From Lysobacter concretionis Ko07 = DSM 16239 (GTDB taxonomy: Bacteria > Pseudomonadota > Gammaproteobacteria > Xanthomonadales > Xanthomonadaceae): 64,000 nt of DNA. The DNA lies in assembly GCF_000768345.1 (NCBI RefSeq), contig NZ_AVPS01000008.1, positions 124,001 through 188,000 on the forward strand, given 5' to 3'. Positions 36,533 to 45,092 of this stretch are shown in pieces (the stretch's first letter is position 1; each line of letters starts with the position of its first letter). The notes below the pieces were generated by a model that saw nothing but the letters and a program-made list of their open reading frames with translations, was not told the DNA's origin and searched no databases. The translations under genes and the position numbers were made by a program.

Positions 36533-37948
36533 ATGAAGCTCTATGAAGCGCTGGCCGAGGACGTCGCCGGGTCGATCCGGCAGGGGCTGCTGAAGCCCGG
36601 CGACCGCTTGCTGTCGGTGCGCCAGGCCAGTGCCGCCCACCGGGTCAGTCCGTCGACGGTGTTCCAGGCGTACTACCTGCTGGAGGCGCGCGGGCTGGTC
36701 CATTCGCGGCCCCGTTCGGGCTACTACGTGAACGCCGCCGCGGTGGCCCGTGCGCCGGAGCCCGAGTTGCCGTCGCAGCCCGATGGCGAGTCGCGTTCGG
36801 TGGAGGTCAGCGACCTGGTGTTCCAGGTGCTGGAGTCGTCGATGGCGCGCGACGTGGTGCCGCTGGGCTCGGCGTTCGTGGATCCGGAGCTGTTCCCGCT
36901 CCGGCAGCTGGGCCGCGCGCTCGCCTCCACCGCCGTCCATCTCGATCCCCGCAGCACCGTCGATGACCTCACGCCCGGCAACGCGGAGCTGCGCCGGCAG
37001 ATCGCGTTGCGGTACCGGCTCGGCGGCATGCAGGTCGGCAGCGACGAGATCGTCGTCACCAACGGCGCATTGGAGGCGCTGAACCTGTGCATCGGCGCGG
37101 TGACCGGGCCGGGCGATGCGGTGCTGGTCGAGTCACCGTGTTTCTACGCGACCTTGCAGGTGCTGCAGCGCTTGCGCCTGCGCGCGATCGAGGTGCCCAC
37201 CCATCCGCGTGAGGGTATCGACCTGGCGGCGATGGAGGCGGCGATCGCGCGGCATGCGCCGAAAGCCTGCTGGCTGATGACGAACTTCCAGAACCCGCTC
37301 GGCGCGAGTCTGTCGAGCGAGCGCAAGCGTGCGCTGGTGGAACTGCTGGCGCGGCACCGGATTCCGCTGATCGAGGACGACGTCTACGCCGAGCTGTATT
37401 TCGGCCACGAGCGTCCACTGCCGGCCAAGGCGTTCGACCGCGAAGGACTGGTCATGCACTGCTCGTCGTTTTCCAAGAGCCTGGCGCCCGGTTACCGGAT
37501 CGGCTGGGTCGCACCGGGCCGGTTCGCGCAGCAGGTCGCCCGTCGCAAGTTGACCACCACCCTCAACACCAGCGTGCCGACCCAGGCGGCGCTGGCGAAG
37601 TACCTCCAGCACAGCGGCTTCGACCGCCACCTGCGGCGGCTGCGCAAGGCTCTGGCGACGCAGCAGGCGCAGTACCTGGATGCAGTGGCCCGGCACTTTC
37701 CGTCCGGCACCCGGGTGACGCGACCGGCCGGCGGCTACTTCCTGTGGCTGGAGCTGCCGCCGCCCGCCGACGCGCTGGTGATCCAGCAGCGTGCCGCGCA
37801 GTTGGGCATCAGCATCGCGCCGGGACCGATGTTCTCGGCCGGCCGCAGCTTCGGCCATTGCCTGCGGCTCAACTGCGGCCACCGGCTGGACGCGCGGACG
37901 GAGTCGGCGCTGGCGACGCTGGGGCGACTGGCCCGCGAGACCGCGTAA
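36533..37948 (+). CDS. MocR-type (GntR-aminotransferase) transcription regulator
   Basis: A 471-residue protein: N-terminal winged HTH of the GntR family (residues 1-70, DRLLSVRQASAAHRVSPSTV) fused to a fold-type I aminotransferase-like domain (about 105-470) with the PLP lysine in SSFSKSLAPGYR near 313. MocR proteins sense PLP plus an amine or amino acid and regulate neighbouring genes. The divergent small membrane-protein genes are the closest candidates. Upstream frame extension is discarded; ATG 36533 gives the normal N-terminus. Confidence 0.88.
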   Translation: MKLYEALAEDVAGSIRQGLLKPGDRLLSVRQASAAHRVSPSTVFQAYYLLEARGLVHSRPRSGYYVNAAAVARAPEPELPSQPDGESRSVEVSDLVFQVLESSMARDVVPLGSAFVDPELFPLRQLGRALASTAVHLDPRSTVDDLTPGNAELRRQIALRYRLGGMQVGSDEIVVTNGALEALNLCIGAVTGPGDAVLVESPCFYATLQVLQRLRLRAIEVPTHPREGIDLAAMEAAIARHAPKACWLMTNFQNPLGASLSSERKRALVELLARHRIPLIEDDVYAELYFGHERPLPAKAFDREGLVMHCSSFSKSLAPGYRIGWVAPGRFAQQVARRKLTTTLNTSVPTQAALAKYLQHSGFDRHLRRLRKALATQQAQYLDAVARHFPSGTRVTRPAGGYFLWLELPPPADALVIQQRAAQLGISIAPGPMFSAGRSFGHCLRLNCGHRLDARTESALATLGRLARETA

Positions 37949-38095
37949 ATCCCTTCTCCGCCCTGCACGCCGTTCTGCCTCAGCCCGCCGGGTGTGCGTG
38001 GCTGAGGCGGTGTCCGGCAGGGATGCAGGCCAGCCATTGCCTGCGTCTTGAGCTGCGACGCGGCGTCGCCCGGGCGGATCGGTCCATGGGGTGCG

Positions 38096-38680
38096 TCAGC
38101 GCAACGCCTTGCGGACGGCGGCAACGAACTCCGGATCGGGCTGGCTGCCGACCTTTTCAGTGCGCGCCAGTATCCGGCCTTCGCTGTCCAGCAGGACCAG
38201 CGCACTGGTGTGGTTGAACTCGCCATCGGCGAGCGCGCGGTAGCGGATGCCGAGCACGCCGGCGATTGCACGCACGTCGCTGGCGGGCGGGCTGGCCAGG
38301 GTCCAGCGCGCCGGATCGAGCTTGCGCTTGTCGGCCACGGTCTTCAGTGCGGCCGGGGTGTCGCGCACCGGGTCCATGCTGATCAGGGTGATGCCCAGGC
38401 GCGCGCGTTCGGCGTCGGTCAGCTGCTTCTCGACCGCCTTGCCGCTGTCGATGATCAGCGGGCAGATGTACTGGCACGAGGTGTAGAACATCGACACCAG
38501 CTGGGGCGCGCCGCGCTTGCTGGCCCAGGCGGCCTGCCGGCCGTCCTGGTCGGTCAGCTGCACCTGCAGCTGGTACACCGAGTCGCGCGGCAGGGGTGCC
38601 TGTTTCTGTGGGGTGGGCGGGGCCGCCAGCGCGTTGCTGCACAACAGCGCGGCGGCGAGGGTGAGCATCAGTCGTTTCAT
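38096..38680 (-). CDS. SCO1/SenC-family copper chaperone
   Basis: A 194-residue exported thioredoxin-fold protein with a signal peptide (MKRLMLTLAAALLCSNALA), the copper-binding C-x3-C (residues 69 and 73, in YTSCQYICP) and the conserved His in FNHTSALVL (about 157). SCO proteins deliver Cu to oxidases or other cuproenzymes. Here the gene overlaps nirV by ATGA, so the likely client is the copper nitrite reductase NirK, or possibly cbb3 oxidase. Confidence 0.88.
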   Translation of the reverse strand: MKRLMLTLAAALLCSNALAAPPTPQKQAPLPRDSVYQLQVQLTDQDGRQAAWASKRGAPQLVSMFYTSCQYICPLIIDSGKAVEKQLTDAERARLGITLISMDPVRDTPAALKTVADKRKLDPARWTLASPPASDVRAIAGVLGIRYRALADGEFNHTSALVLLDSEGRILARTEKVGSQPDPEFVAAVRKALR

Positions 38681-39453
38681 GGTGTGTCCTTGACGCACCG
38701 GAAACCGAGGTTGCCGGTGGTGGCTTCGGCACTGAGCGAGGACAGCATCGCCACCCGCATCAGTACGGCGTAGTTGTCGCGGTCGTTCATCGACAGCGCG
38801 CCGGCGCCGCAGAAGCGGGCATTGTCGGGATCGCCCTGGTTGCGGTTGTCGGCGTCCATCAGCAACGAGGAGAAGTCCTCGGTCCATTCCCATACCAGGC
38901 CGTGCAGGTCCTGTATCCCGTACACGTTGGCCGGCTGCAGGCCGGCGCGCGGCAGGGCGGTGTTGGACGGGCGCGAGTACCAGCGCAGGATGCGTTCGCG
39001 CCAGGCCCGGTCGCGGCGGGCGTCGCGGCGGGTCTCGTCGGCCGCCGCGACGTACTCCCATTCGGTCCAGGTCGGCAGCCGCGCGCCCTGCGCGGCGCAG
39101 TAGGCATCGGCGGCGAACCAGCTCACCTGCACGACCGGCTGGCCGGGCTTGGCGTCCTCGCCCAGTTCCACCGGGCCGGCCCAGTGCGACAGGTAGCGCG
39201 CCTCGGCCAGCACGCCGGGGACGCGGTCGCGCCGCCATTGCGGCTGGGCCTTCACGAACGCGAGGAAGTCCGCATTGGTGACCGGCGTGCGCATCATCGA
39301 GAAGGCCGCGACCGGCTGCTTGCCGGGCGCGTCCTCGTAGTTGAGCGCGCTGGCGAAGCTGCCGCCGGGTACGGGCAGGTAGTCCGCGCCGCCGGCGAGA
39401 GCACCGGCGACGGGGATCGCGACCAGCAACGCGGCGGCGAGCTTGCCGATCAC
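38677..39453 (-). CDS. nirV: NirV, formylglycine-generating-enzyme-like accessory protein
   Basis: A 258-residue exported protein (signal peptide to about residue 20) with a complete SUMF1/FGE-sulfatase domain: VPGGSF, TPVTNADFLAF, PVVQVSWFAADAYC, LPTWTEWEYVAAAD, GLVWEWTEDF and a C-terminal GNLGFRCVK. Such genes directly downstream of nirK are called nirV; their exact role in nitrite reduction is unclear. It starts one base after the nirK stop and is coupled to the SCO gene. Confidence 0.85.
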   Translation of the reverse strand: MIGKLAAALLVAIPVAGALAGGADYLPVPGGSFASALNYEDAPGKQPVAAFSMMRTPVTNADFLAFVKAQPQWRRDRVPGVLAEARYLSHWAGPVELGEDAKPGQPVVQVSWFAADAYCAAQGARLPTWTEWEYVAAADETRRDARRDRAWRERILRWYSRPSNTALPRAGLQPANVYGIQDLHGLVWEWTEDFSSLLMDADNRNQGDPDNARFCGAGALSMNDRDNYAVLMRVAMLSSLSAEATTGNLGFRCVKDTP

Positions 39454-39454
39454 G

Positions 39455-40978
39455 TCAGTGGCCCGCCGAGGCGTTGGCCGGCTTGGTCTTGCGCATCTCG
39501 GCGACCTCGGCCTTGGTCACCTTGCCGCCCGGGTTGTTCCAGCTGTTGAGCACGTAGGTCGAGATGTTGGCGATCTCGTCGTCGGTGAGCTGGTTCATCG
39601 GCGGCATGATCGAGTTGTAGTCGGTGCCGTTGACCGTGACCGGGCCTTCCAGGCCATGCAGGATCACCCGCGGCAGGGACTTCGGGTCGGCCTTGATGTA
39701 GTCCGAGTCGGCGATCGGCGGGAACACGCCGGCCATGCCCTGGCCGTTGGCCTGGTGGCAGGTCGAGCAGGTGCCCATGAACAGTTCCTTGCCGGCCTGG
39801 ATCTGCTCCTCCACGGTCAGCTCGCCGGTCTTCTGCGCGGCGGCGGCCACGGCGACGGCGGCCAGGTTCGGTGCCGCGCGGTCGCCGATGTACATCTCGT
39901 CGACTTCCAGGCCCGAGTAGATCTCCTTGTTCTCCGGCCCATCGGCCTTGAGGATCGCCAGCGCACCCTTGTTGAACGCGCGGAAGATGCTGTGGTCGAC
40001 CAGCACGTAGCTGCCCGGCACTTCCAGGTGGAACTCCATCATCGCCGCGCCGCCCGCCGGGATCAGCGTGGTCTGCACGTTCTCCTGGTACTTGGTGCCG
40101 CCTTCGTACCAGACCTTGTCAAAGATCTCGCCGATCACGTGGAAGCTCGACACCAGGTTCGGGCCGCCGTTGCCGACGTACATCCGCACGGTTTCGCCGA
40201 CTTTCGCGGTCAGCGACTTGTCACCGGTGGTGGAGCCTTCCGAGCCGTTGAACAGCACATAGGTCGGGTGCTCATCGATCGCCTTTTCCATGTCGAACGG
40301 CTGCAGGCCCTTCTCGCGGTATTTGCCGGTGGTGTAGAAGTCGCCCTGCATCACGTAGTACTCCTTGTCCACCGCCGGCAGGCCCTCCGGCGGCTCGACC
40401 AGGATCATTCCGTACATGCCGTTGGCGATGTGCATGCCGACCGGCGCGGTCGCGCAGTGGTAGACATACAGGCCGGCGTTGAGCGCCTTGAAGGTGAACT
40501 GGGTGCGGCGGCCGGGCGCGGTGAAGCTCGAGGCCGCGCCGCCGCCGGGGCCGGTCACGCCGTGCAGGTCGATGTTGTGGGGCATCTTGCTGTCGGGCAT
40601 GTTGCGCAGGTGGAACTCCACCGTGTCGCCCTGCCGCACGCGGATGAAGCTGCCCGGCACGGTGCCGCCGAAGGTCCAGAACGTGTAGTCCACGCCTTCG
40701 GAGATCGGCATGACTTTCTCGATCACGTCCAGCTCGACGATGACCTTGGCTGGGTGGCTGCGGCCGGTGGCCGGTGGCACATGCGGCGGGCTGGTCAGCA
40801 CGGCCTTGATCGGTTCCCCCTGCGGCGGTCCGAAATCGCCCTTGCGGGAACCGCCGGTCTCCTGCGCGGTGGCATCGGCCGCCGGCGTGGCAGTGGGTGT
40901 GCTGCTCCGGTCACAGGCCGGCAAGGCCAGTGCCAGCGCCGCCAGCAGCGGTATCAGGTAAACGGTTGTGCGCTTCAT
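39455..40978 (-). CDS. nirK: Copper nitrite reductase with C-terminal cytochrome c domain
   Basis: A 507-residue, probably lipid-anchored periplasmic enzyme reducing nitrite to NO. An N-terminal lipobox (LALPAC, Cys about residue 22) and a Ser/Thr/Ala-rich linker precede two cupredoxin domains. Type 2 Cu histidines are in PHNIDLHG, the type 1 Cu set in [11 protein letters not shown] (about 173-183) and the catalytic second-domain His in SSFHVIGE. A heme c domain with CSTCHQ near 403 is fused at the C-terminus, as in the Ralstonia pickettii type. Two FNR-like sites lie upstream. Confidence 0.95.
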   Translation of the reverse strand: MKRTTVYLIPLLAALALALPACDRSSTPTATPAADATAQETGGSRKGDFGPPQGEPIKAVLTSPPHVPPATGRSHPAKVIVELDVIEKVMPISEGVDYTFWTFGGTVPGSFIRVRQGDTVEFHLRNMPDSKMPHNIDLHGVTGPGGGAASSFTAPGRRTQFTFKALNAGLYVYHCATAPVGMHIANGMYGMILVEPPEGLPAVDKEYYVMQGDFYTTGKYREKGLQPFDMEKAIDEHPTYVLFNGSEGSTTGDKSLTAKVGETVRMYVGNGGPNLVSSFHVIGEIFDKVWYEGGTKYQENVQTTLIPAGGAAMMEFHLEVPGSYVLVDHSIFRAFNKGALAILKADGPENKEIYSGLEVDEMYIGDRAAPNLAAVAVAAAAQKTGELTVEEQIQAGKELFMGTCSTCHQANGQGMAGVFPPIADSDYIKADPKSLPRVILHGLEGPVTVNGTDYNSIMPPMNQLTDDEIANISTYVLNSWNNPGGKVTKAEVAEMRKTKPANASAGH

Positions 40979-41090
40979 CTGCGGACTCTCCGGGAGAGGG
41001 GAAACGGTGGGTAATGCGGACAGGAATGGCGGGCGGAATTGCGACCGGCGTGGATTTTCGGGAAGGGTGGCAGGAATGACGCAGCGGATT

Positions 41091-41104
41091 CTGATCTGGA
41101 TCAA
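41091..41104. promoter_or_regulatory. FNR/DNR-type box 1 in the nirK divergent region
   Basis: CTGATCTGGATCAA differs from the FNR consensus at one base. Its centre is 119.5 bp before the nirK ATG and 137.5 bp before the small ORF at 41235. Either gene, or both, may be controlled, possibly by an NO-responsive Fnr homologue. Confidence 0.75.
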
Positions 41105-41139
41105 ATTTTCCGGGCTGCCGGAGCCGTTGTGGCAAGCGC

Positions 41140-41153
41140 TTGATCCAGATCAC
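41140..41153. promoter_or_regulatory. FNR/DNR-type box 2 in the nirK divergent region
   Basis: TTGATCCAGATCAC matches the FNR consensus except for the last base. It lies 49 bp from box 1 and 88.5 bp (centre) before the small ORF at 41235, so it is better placed for the rightward genes. Confidence 0.7.
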
Positions 41154-41234
41154 GGGTGTCGCGGGCTGTGCGTGGTCTGCTGCAGGCGCAGTGCGGTGAT
41201 TGCCTGCGTGTCGCGGTAAAGAGGTCCATACGTC

Positions 41235-41405
41235 ATGAGTGAGTACGAATTCGGCGGGTTTCAGCCCATGCCGTGCTGCGGCCTGGCCGAATGCCTGGAC
41301 GCGGCCGGAATCGATGGCCGGGTGCCGGTGTCGCATCTTGTCAAGGATCTGCCGCGGATGTCGTCGACGCCGGTCGTGGAGTCGCGCAGCGAGACCCTCC
41401 AATGA
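41235..41405 (+). CDS. Small cysteine-containing protein (56 aa), unrecognised
   Basis: A short ORF beginning MSEYEFGGFQPMPCCGLAEC, with a CC-x5-C cluster, then a weakly hydrophobic segment and a polar end. AAAGAGG lies 11 bases upstream and two FNR-like boxes precede it, so it looks like the first gene of the rightward denitrification-linked group. I do not recognise a family. The clustered cysteines could bind metal or a cluster (inference). Confidence 0.5.
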   Translation: MSEYEFGGFQPMPCCGLAECLDAAGIDGRVPVSHLVKDLPRMSSTPVVESRSETLQ

Positions 41406-41457
41406 GCATCCGTCCGTGTCGTTGATCCGTCGGCTGTGGACACCGGCGGCGCCGGCC

Positions 41458-41814
41458 ATGGACGACGATGCCGGGCCGTCAATGGATGCACGGCCTGAAA
41501 CCGCGCTCGACTTCCGCGGGTTGCCGGCGCCCGAGCCGATGGCGCGTGCGCTGGCGGCCGCCGATACGTTGCTTCCGGGCGGAGAGGTCGCGGTGCTGAC
41601 CCCGTTGATGCCGCTCCCGTTGCTGGATCTGTTGGCGGCGCGTGGCCTGCTGACGCAAAGCCGGGCGCTGGCCGATGGCGGCGTGCTGACGCTGATCCGG
41701 TGTCCGCATGGACAGGGTGCTGCGGACCCGCCGGAGCAGGGCGAGCCGGCGCAAGCCCGGCAAGCACAGGCCCGACAAAAGCAGGGCGCGGACATTGGCA
41801 CGACTCGCCCTTGA
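41458..41814 (+). CDS. DUF2249-domain protein
   Basis: A 118-residue protein whose core (LDFRGLPAPEPMARALAAAD, then PGGEVAVLTPLMPLPLLDLL and GGVLTLIR) is the DUF2249 domain. These small domains recur in denitrification and NO-related clusters, but no activity is established. ATG 41458 is my start; GTG 41416, eleven bases after the small ORF's stop, is an alternative. The Gln/Ala-rich tail overlaps the next gene by 107 bp, so either this tail or the next gene's N-terminus may be mis-set. Confidence 0.68.
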   Translation: MDDDAGPSMDARPETALDFRGLPAPEPMARALAAADTLLPGGEVAVLTPLMPLPLLDLLAARGLLTQSRALADGGVLTLIRCPHGQGAADPPEQGEPAQARQAQARQKQGADIGTTRP

Positions 41815-43138
41815 TCGCGCGCCGGCACCGGCGTTGCCGCGCCGGTTCCTGCTCAGCGCACCGCTGTGGGGTGCGTTGACGGGCGTGCTGCTGTTGGCCG
41901 GCGGCGAGGCGGCCGTGGTCGATCGCTGGTCGCCGATGACGCTGGCGGCCGTGCACATGTTGACCCTGGGAATGCTGGGCAACGTCATGTTCGGCGCACT
42001 GCTGCAGTTTCTGCCGGTGGTGGCGGGGGTGCGGATCACCGGCGGCCCGCGCGCAGCGCATCTGCTGCACGCGCTGCTCAATCTGGGCGCGGCCGGACTG
42101 GTGGCGGGATTCCTGGGCCGGTGGTGGGACGGTTTGCTGATGGCGGCGGCGGTGCTGGCGTTGGCATTCGGCTGCCTGGCGGTGATGACATTGCCGGGTC
42201 TGTGGCGGGCGGCCGGCCAGGCATTGCTGCGGACCGGTATCGCGATGGCGATCCTGGCGGCGCTGGTGACCGCGGCGCTCGGGATCGGCATGACCGTGGG
42301 GCTGTCGGGCCGTGCCGGACTGCCACTGCAGCCCTGGGCGGACATCCACGCCGGCTGGGGCGTGCTGGGCTGGATGCTGGTGCTGATCGCCAGCGTGGGG
42401 CGGGTCACGATGCCGATGTTCCAGGGCACGGCCAGCACGTCGGTGCGCAGCCAATCCACCTGGCTGCTGGCCGTACTGATGGTGCTGCTGCCCGGATCGA
42501 TCCACTGGGTGGTGGACGGCGAGCCGGGCGCGCTGCGGCTGGGTGCGGCGCTGCTGGTGACCGCCTTCGCGCTGGCGGGCTTGTGGTTGCAGTGGAGCGC
42601 GCCGCGCAAACGCGGCCGGCCGCTGGTGCGCAGCTGGCGCGCAGGCCTGCTCGCCCTGCTGGTTGCACCGTGGCTGCTGGGCGTGGGCGACGGGATGCTG
42701 GCGGGCATCTTGGCCATTGCGGTCGGCGTGCCGCTGCTGGTGATCGGCATGCAGATGGAGATCGTGGCCTTCCTGGGCTGGATCGGCCTGCAGCGCGCCT
42801 GCCCGCGCGGCGTGCTGGTTCCGAGCGTGCAGCAGTTGCTGCCCGATGCCGACAAGGGCCGCGTGCTGGCCTGGCACGTGGCGGCGTGTGCGTTGCTGAT
42901 CGCCGCCGTGGCGTGGCCGCACGACGGGCTGGCGCGGCTGGCCGGGCTGGCGTTGCTTCTGGCGTATGGCGCGCTGTGGTGCGCGTTGCGCCGGGTCGGA
43001 CGGCGCAGCGATGACTTCCTGTCGTCGCGTCCTTTCCACCCACCGGCGAGCGCGCCGGACCGCCATTCCGCCGCGGAGCCCGCCAACCAGGACGACCGCC
43101 ATGCAGCCGACCCCACCCATGCCACCAACGACGCCTGA
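41708..43138 (+). CDS. Polytopic membrane protein, NnrS / heme-copper-oxidase-like
   Basis: A 476-residue protein with about eleven to twelve membrane helices. Histidines in helices (AAVHMLTLGMLGNVMFGALL, near residues 79-98; WADIHAGWGVLGWML, near 215) resemble the heme-binding helices of the NnrS family and distant oxidase subunit I relatives. NnrS-type proteins protect against NO or appear with nitrite reductases. The first ~45 residues are basic and overlap the DUF2249 gene; a TTG near 41796 may be the true start. Family placement is tentative. Confidence 0.55.
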   Translation: MDRVLRTRRSRASRRKPGKHRPDKSRARTLARLALDRAPAPALPRRFLLSAPLWGALTGVLLLAGGEAAVVDRWSPMTLAAVHMLTLGMLGNVMFGALLQFLPVVAGVRITGGPRAAHLLHALLNLGAAGLVAGFLGRWWDGLLMAAAVLALAFGCLAVMTLPGLWRAAGQALLRTGIAMAILAALVTAALGIGMTVGLSGRAGLPLQPWADIHAGWGVLGWMLVLIASVGRVTMPMFQGTASTSVRSQSTWLLAVLMVLLPGSIHWVVDGEPGALRLGAALLVTAFALAGLWLQWSAPRKRGRPLVRSWRAGLLALLVAPWLLGVGDGMLAGILAIAVGVPLLVIGMQMEIVAFLGWIGLQRACPRGVLVPSVQQLLPDADKGRVLAWHVAACALLIAAVAWPHDGLARLAGLALLLAYGALWCALRRVGRRSDDFLSSRPFHPPASAPDRHSAAEPANQDDRHAADPTHATNDA

Positions 43139-43994
43139 CCCGGTCGCGCTGGCCTGGGTACGCCGGGCGATCGACGGTGTCGACGACGCGATGCTGCTGC
43201 TGCTGGCCGGTCGCGGCCGGCTGGCGCGCCACGCCGCGCGGATCAAGCAGCGCGCCGGCGTACCCGGTCGCGATGCGGGCCGCGAGGCGCGGGTGCATGC
43301 ACGCGCGCAGTCGCTGGCATCGCGGATCGGCCTGCCCGCGGCGACCGCGCGGGCGATGACCTGCCTGGCGATCGACCACGCCTGCCGCCAGCAAGGGCTC
43401 GCAACTGATCTGGATCAAGGCCGGCAACCTGCCATCCACCGCATGATCGTTCCCGCCATGCACGACACCTCCGCACACAACGCTCCCTCCCCTCGCCATT
43501 CGGCGCTGCTGCGTCTGATCCCGCCGCCGTCGCGGCTGGCGCCGTTGTTGCGCGTGGTGCCCCTGACCGCCCAGCGGCGCCTGCTGGAACGTGCGATGCA
43601 GCGCGTGCTGGCGGCGCCGCTGGCGGACGGCACGCTGGACTTCATGCAGGGCCGCCGGCTCGGCATCGAAGTCACCGACCTGGGCCTGCGCTGGGTGATC
43701 GAGCAGCACGGCACCCGGTTGACGGTCACCGACGAGGCGCCCGAGGCCAGCGTGCGCGGTACCGCGACCGACCTGCTGCTGCTCGCCAGCCGGCTGGAGG
43801 ATGCGGACACGCTGTTCTTCCAGCGCCGGCTGGTGCTGACCGGCGATACCGAGCTGGGCCTGACCGCGCGCAACCTGCTGGAGCGGTTGCCGTGGGAATC
43901 GGTGCCGCTGGGCCTGCGCATCGGCCTCAACCGCGGCGCGCGCCTCGCCCGCGCGGCCCGCACGGCGCATGCGGCGGGTCGCCAGCGCACCTGA
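43101..43994 (+). CDS. ubiT: Chorismate mutase (AroQ-like) fused to UbiT (SCP2-like) ubiquinone factor
   Basis: One 297-codon frame holds two units. Residues ~14-105 form an AroQ chorismate-mutase-type helical domain (AWVRRAIDGVDDAMLLLL, R in RLARHAARIKQRAG, REARVHARAQ, GLPAATARAM). Residues ~130-275 are UbiT, the SCP2-type lipid-binding factor of oxygen-independent ubiquinone synthesis (ADGTLDFMQGRRLGIEV, DADTLFFQRRLVLTGDTELG). An FNR-like box is embedded in codons 102-106 just before the UbiT part, where ATG 43443 and ATG 43458 could start a separate UbiT. It overlaps the NnrS-like gene by 38 bp. Confidence 0.8.
   Translation: MQPTPPMPPTTPDPVALAWVRRAIDGVDDAMLLLLAGRGRLARHAARIKQRAGVPGRDAGREARVHARAQSLASRIGLPAATARAMTCLAIDHACRQQGLATDLDQGRQPAIHRMIVPAMHDTSAHNAPSPRHSALLRLIPPPSRLAPLLRVVPLTAQRRLLERAMQRVLAAPLADGTLDFMQGRRLGIEVTDLGLRWVIEQHGTRLTVTDEAPEASVRGTATDLLLLASRLEDADTLFFQRRLVLTGDTELGLTARNLLERLPWESVPLGLRIGLNRGARLARAARTAHAAGRQRT
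43405..43418 (+). promoter_or_regulatory. FNR-like box inside the chorismate mutase-ubiT frame
   Basis: CTGATCTGGATCAA, identical to box 1 near nirK, is translated here as part of ATDLDQG. It is centred 31.5 and 46.5 bp before in-frame ATGs at 43443 and 43458. It may be an internal promoter for ubiT or a remnant of a promoter caught in a gene fusion. Confidence 0.6.
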
Positions 43995-44066
43995 TCCGCC
44001 TCGTCCGCACGGTGTTTATTCCCGCACGGTGTTTTACGTGCCTGATCCCTTCAGCTATGTGATGCC

Positions 44067-45092
44067 ATGAACCACTCCACAGCCCTCGCCACACCGCGCT
44101 GGCGGCCCGGACTCGAGCTTGAATACGCGCCGCTGGTGGAAAAGCTCGAGCAGTTGATCCCCTGCATGGAGGTGCCGATCCATCTGCCATGGATCGACGC
44201 GATCAACATGCTCAAGCAGCAGCGCGGCGCGGTGATCATGGCGCACAGCTACCAGTCGCCGGAGATCTTCCACGGCGTGGCCGACATCACCGGCGACTCG
44301 CTGGCGCTGGCGCAGGCGGCGGCCGATTGCGACGCCGACCTGATCGTGCTGTGCGGCGTCCACTTCATGGCCGAGAGCGCGAAGATCCTCGCGCCCGACA
44401 AGACCGTGCTGCTGCCGGACCTGGAAGCCGGCTGCTCGCTGGCGTCCTCGATCACCGCCGCCGACGTGCGTGCGCTGCGGGCGCGCCATCCCGGCGTGCC
44501 GGTGGTCAGCTACGCGAATACCTCCGCCGCGGTGAAGGCCGAATCCGACGCGATCTGCACCTCCGCCAACGCGGTGCAGGTGGTCGAGTCGATGGGCGCC
44601 GCCAAGGTGATCTTCCTGCCCGACCAGTACCTGGGCAAATGGGTCGCCGGCCAGACCGACGTCGAGCTGGTGCTGTGGAACGGCACCTGCGAAGTGCACG
44701 ACCAGTTCACCGCGCAGCAGGTCCGGCATACGCGCGAGCAGTTCGACACCCTGGTGGTCGCGCACCCCGAGTGTTCGCCGGAGGTGCTGGCCGAGGCGGA
44801 CTTCGTCGGCTCCACCAGCGCGATGGGCCGGTGGCTGGAGAAGGTCCAGCCGGCGCGGGTGGCGATGGTCACCGAGTGCTCGATGGCCGACAACCTGCGC
44901 GACCAGTTTCCGCAGGTCGAGTTCATCAAGCCCTGCAACCTGTGCCCGCACATGAAGCGGATCACCCTGCAGAACATCCATGCCTGCCTGCGCGATCTCC
45001 AGCACGAGATCACGATCGCGCCCGAGGTCGTCACGCGCGCCCGCGCCGCGCTGGACCGGATGCTGGCCGTGGGAAGGCGCGAGCGCATCTGA
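44067..45092 (+). CDS. nadA: Quinolinate synthase
   Basis: NadA (341 aa) condenses iminoaspartate with DHAP to quinolinate, the second step of de novo NAD synthesis; it carries an oxygen-sensitive [4Fe-4S] cluster. Cluster Cys candidates are in VLCGVHFMAES, WNGTCEVHDQFT and KPCNLCPHMKR; AHSYQSPEI and HPECSPEV are substrate blocks. Its stop shares a base with the nadB start (TGATG), so the two enzymes of the unstable iminoaspartate intermediate are co-translated. Confidence 0.96.
   Translation: MNHSTALATPRWRPGLELEYAPLVEKLEQLIPCMEVPIHLPWIDAINMLKQQRGAVIMAHSYQSPEIFHGVADITGDSLALAQAAADCDADLIVLCGVHFMAESAKILAPDKTVLLPDLEAGCSLASSITAADVRALRARHPGVPVVSYANTSAAVKAESDAICTSANAVQVVESMGAAKVIFLPDQYLGKWVAGQTDVELVLWNGTCEVHDQFTAQQVRHTREQFDTLVVAHPECSPEVLAEADFVGSTSAMGRWLEKVQPARVAMVTECSMADNLRDQFPQVEFIKPCNLCPHMKRITLQNIHACLRDLQHEITIAPEVVTRARAALDRMLAVGRRERI

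Noticed and set aside
41261-43246. A 661-codon minus-strand open frame opposite the NnrS-like gene
   Set aside because: Gln/His/Arg-rich translation without domains. The plus strand has membrane helices and overlaps consistent with real genes.
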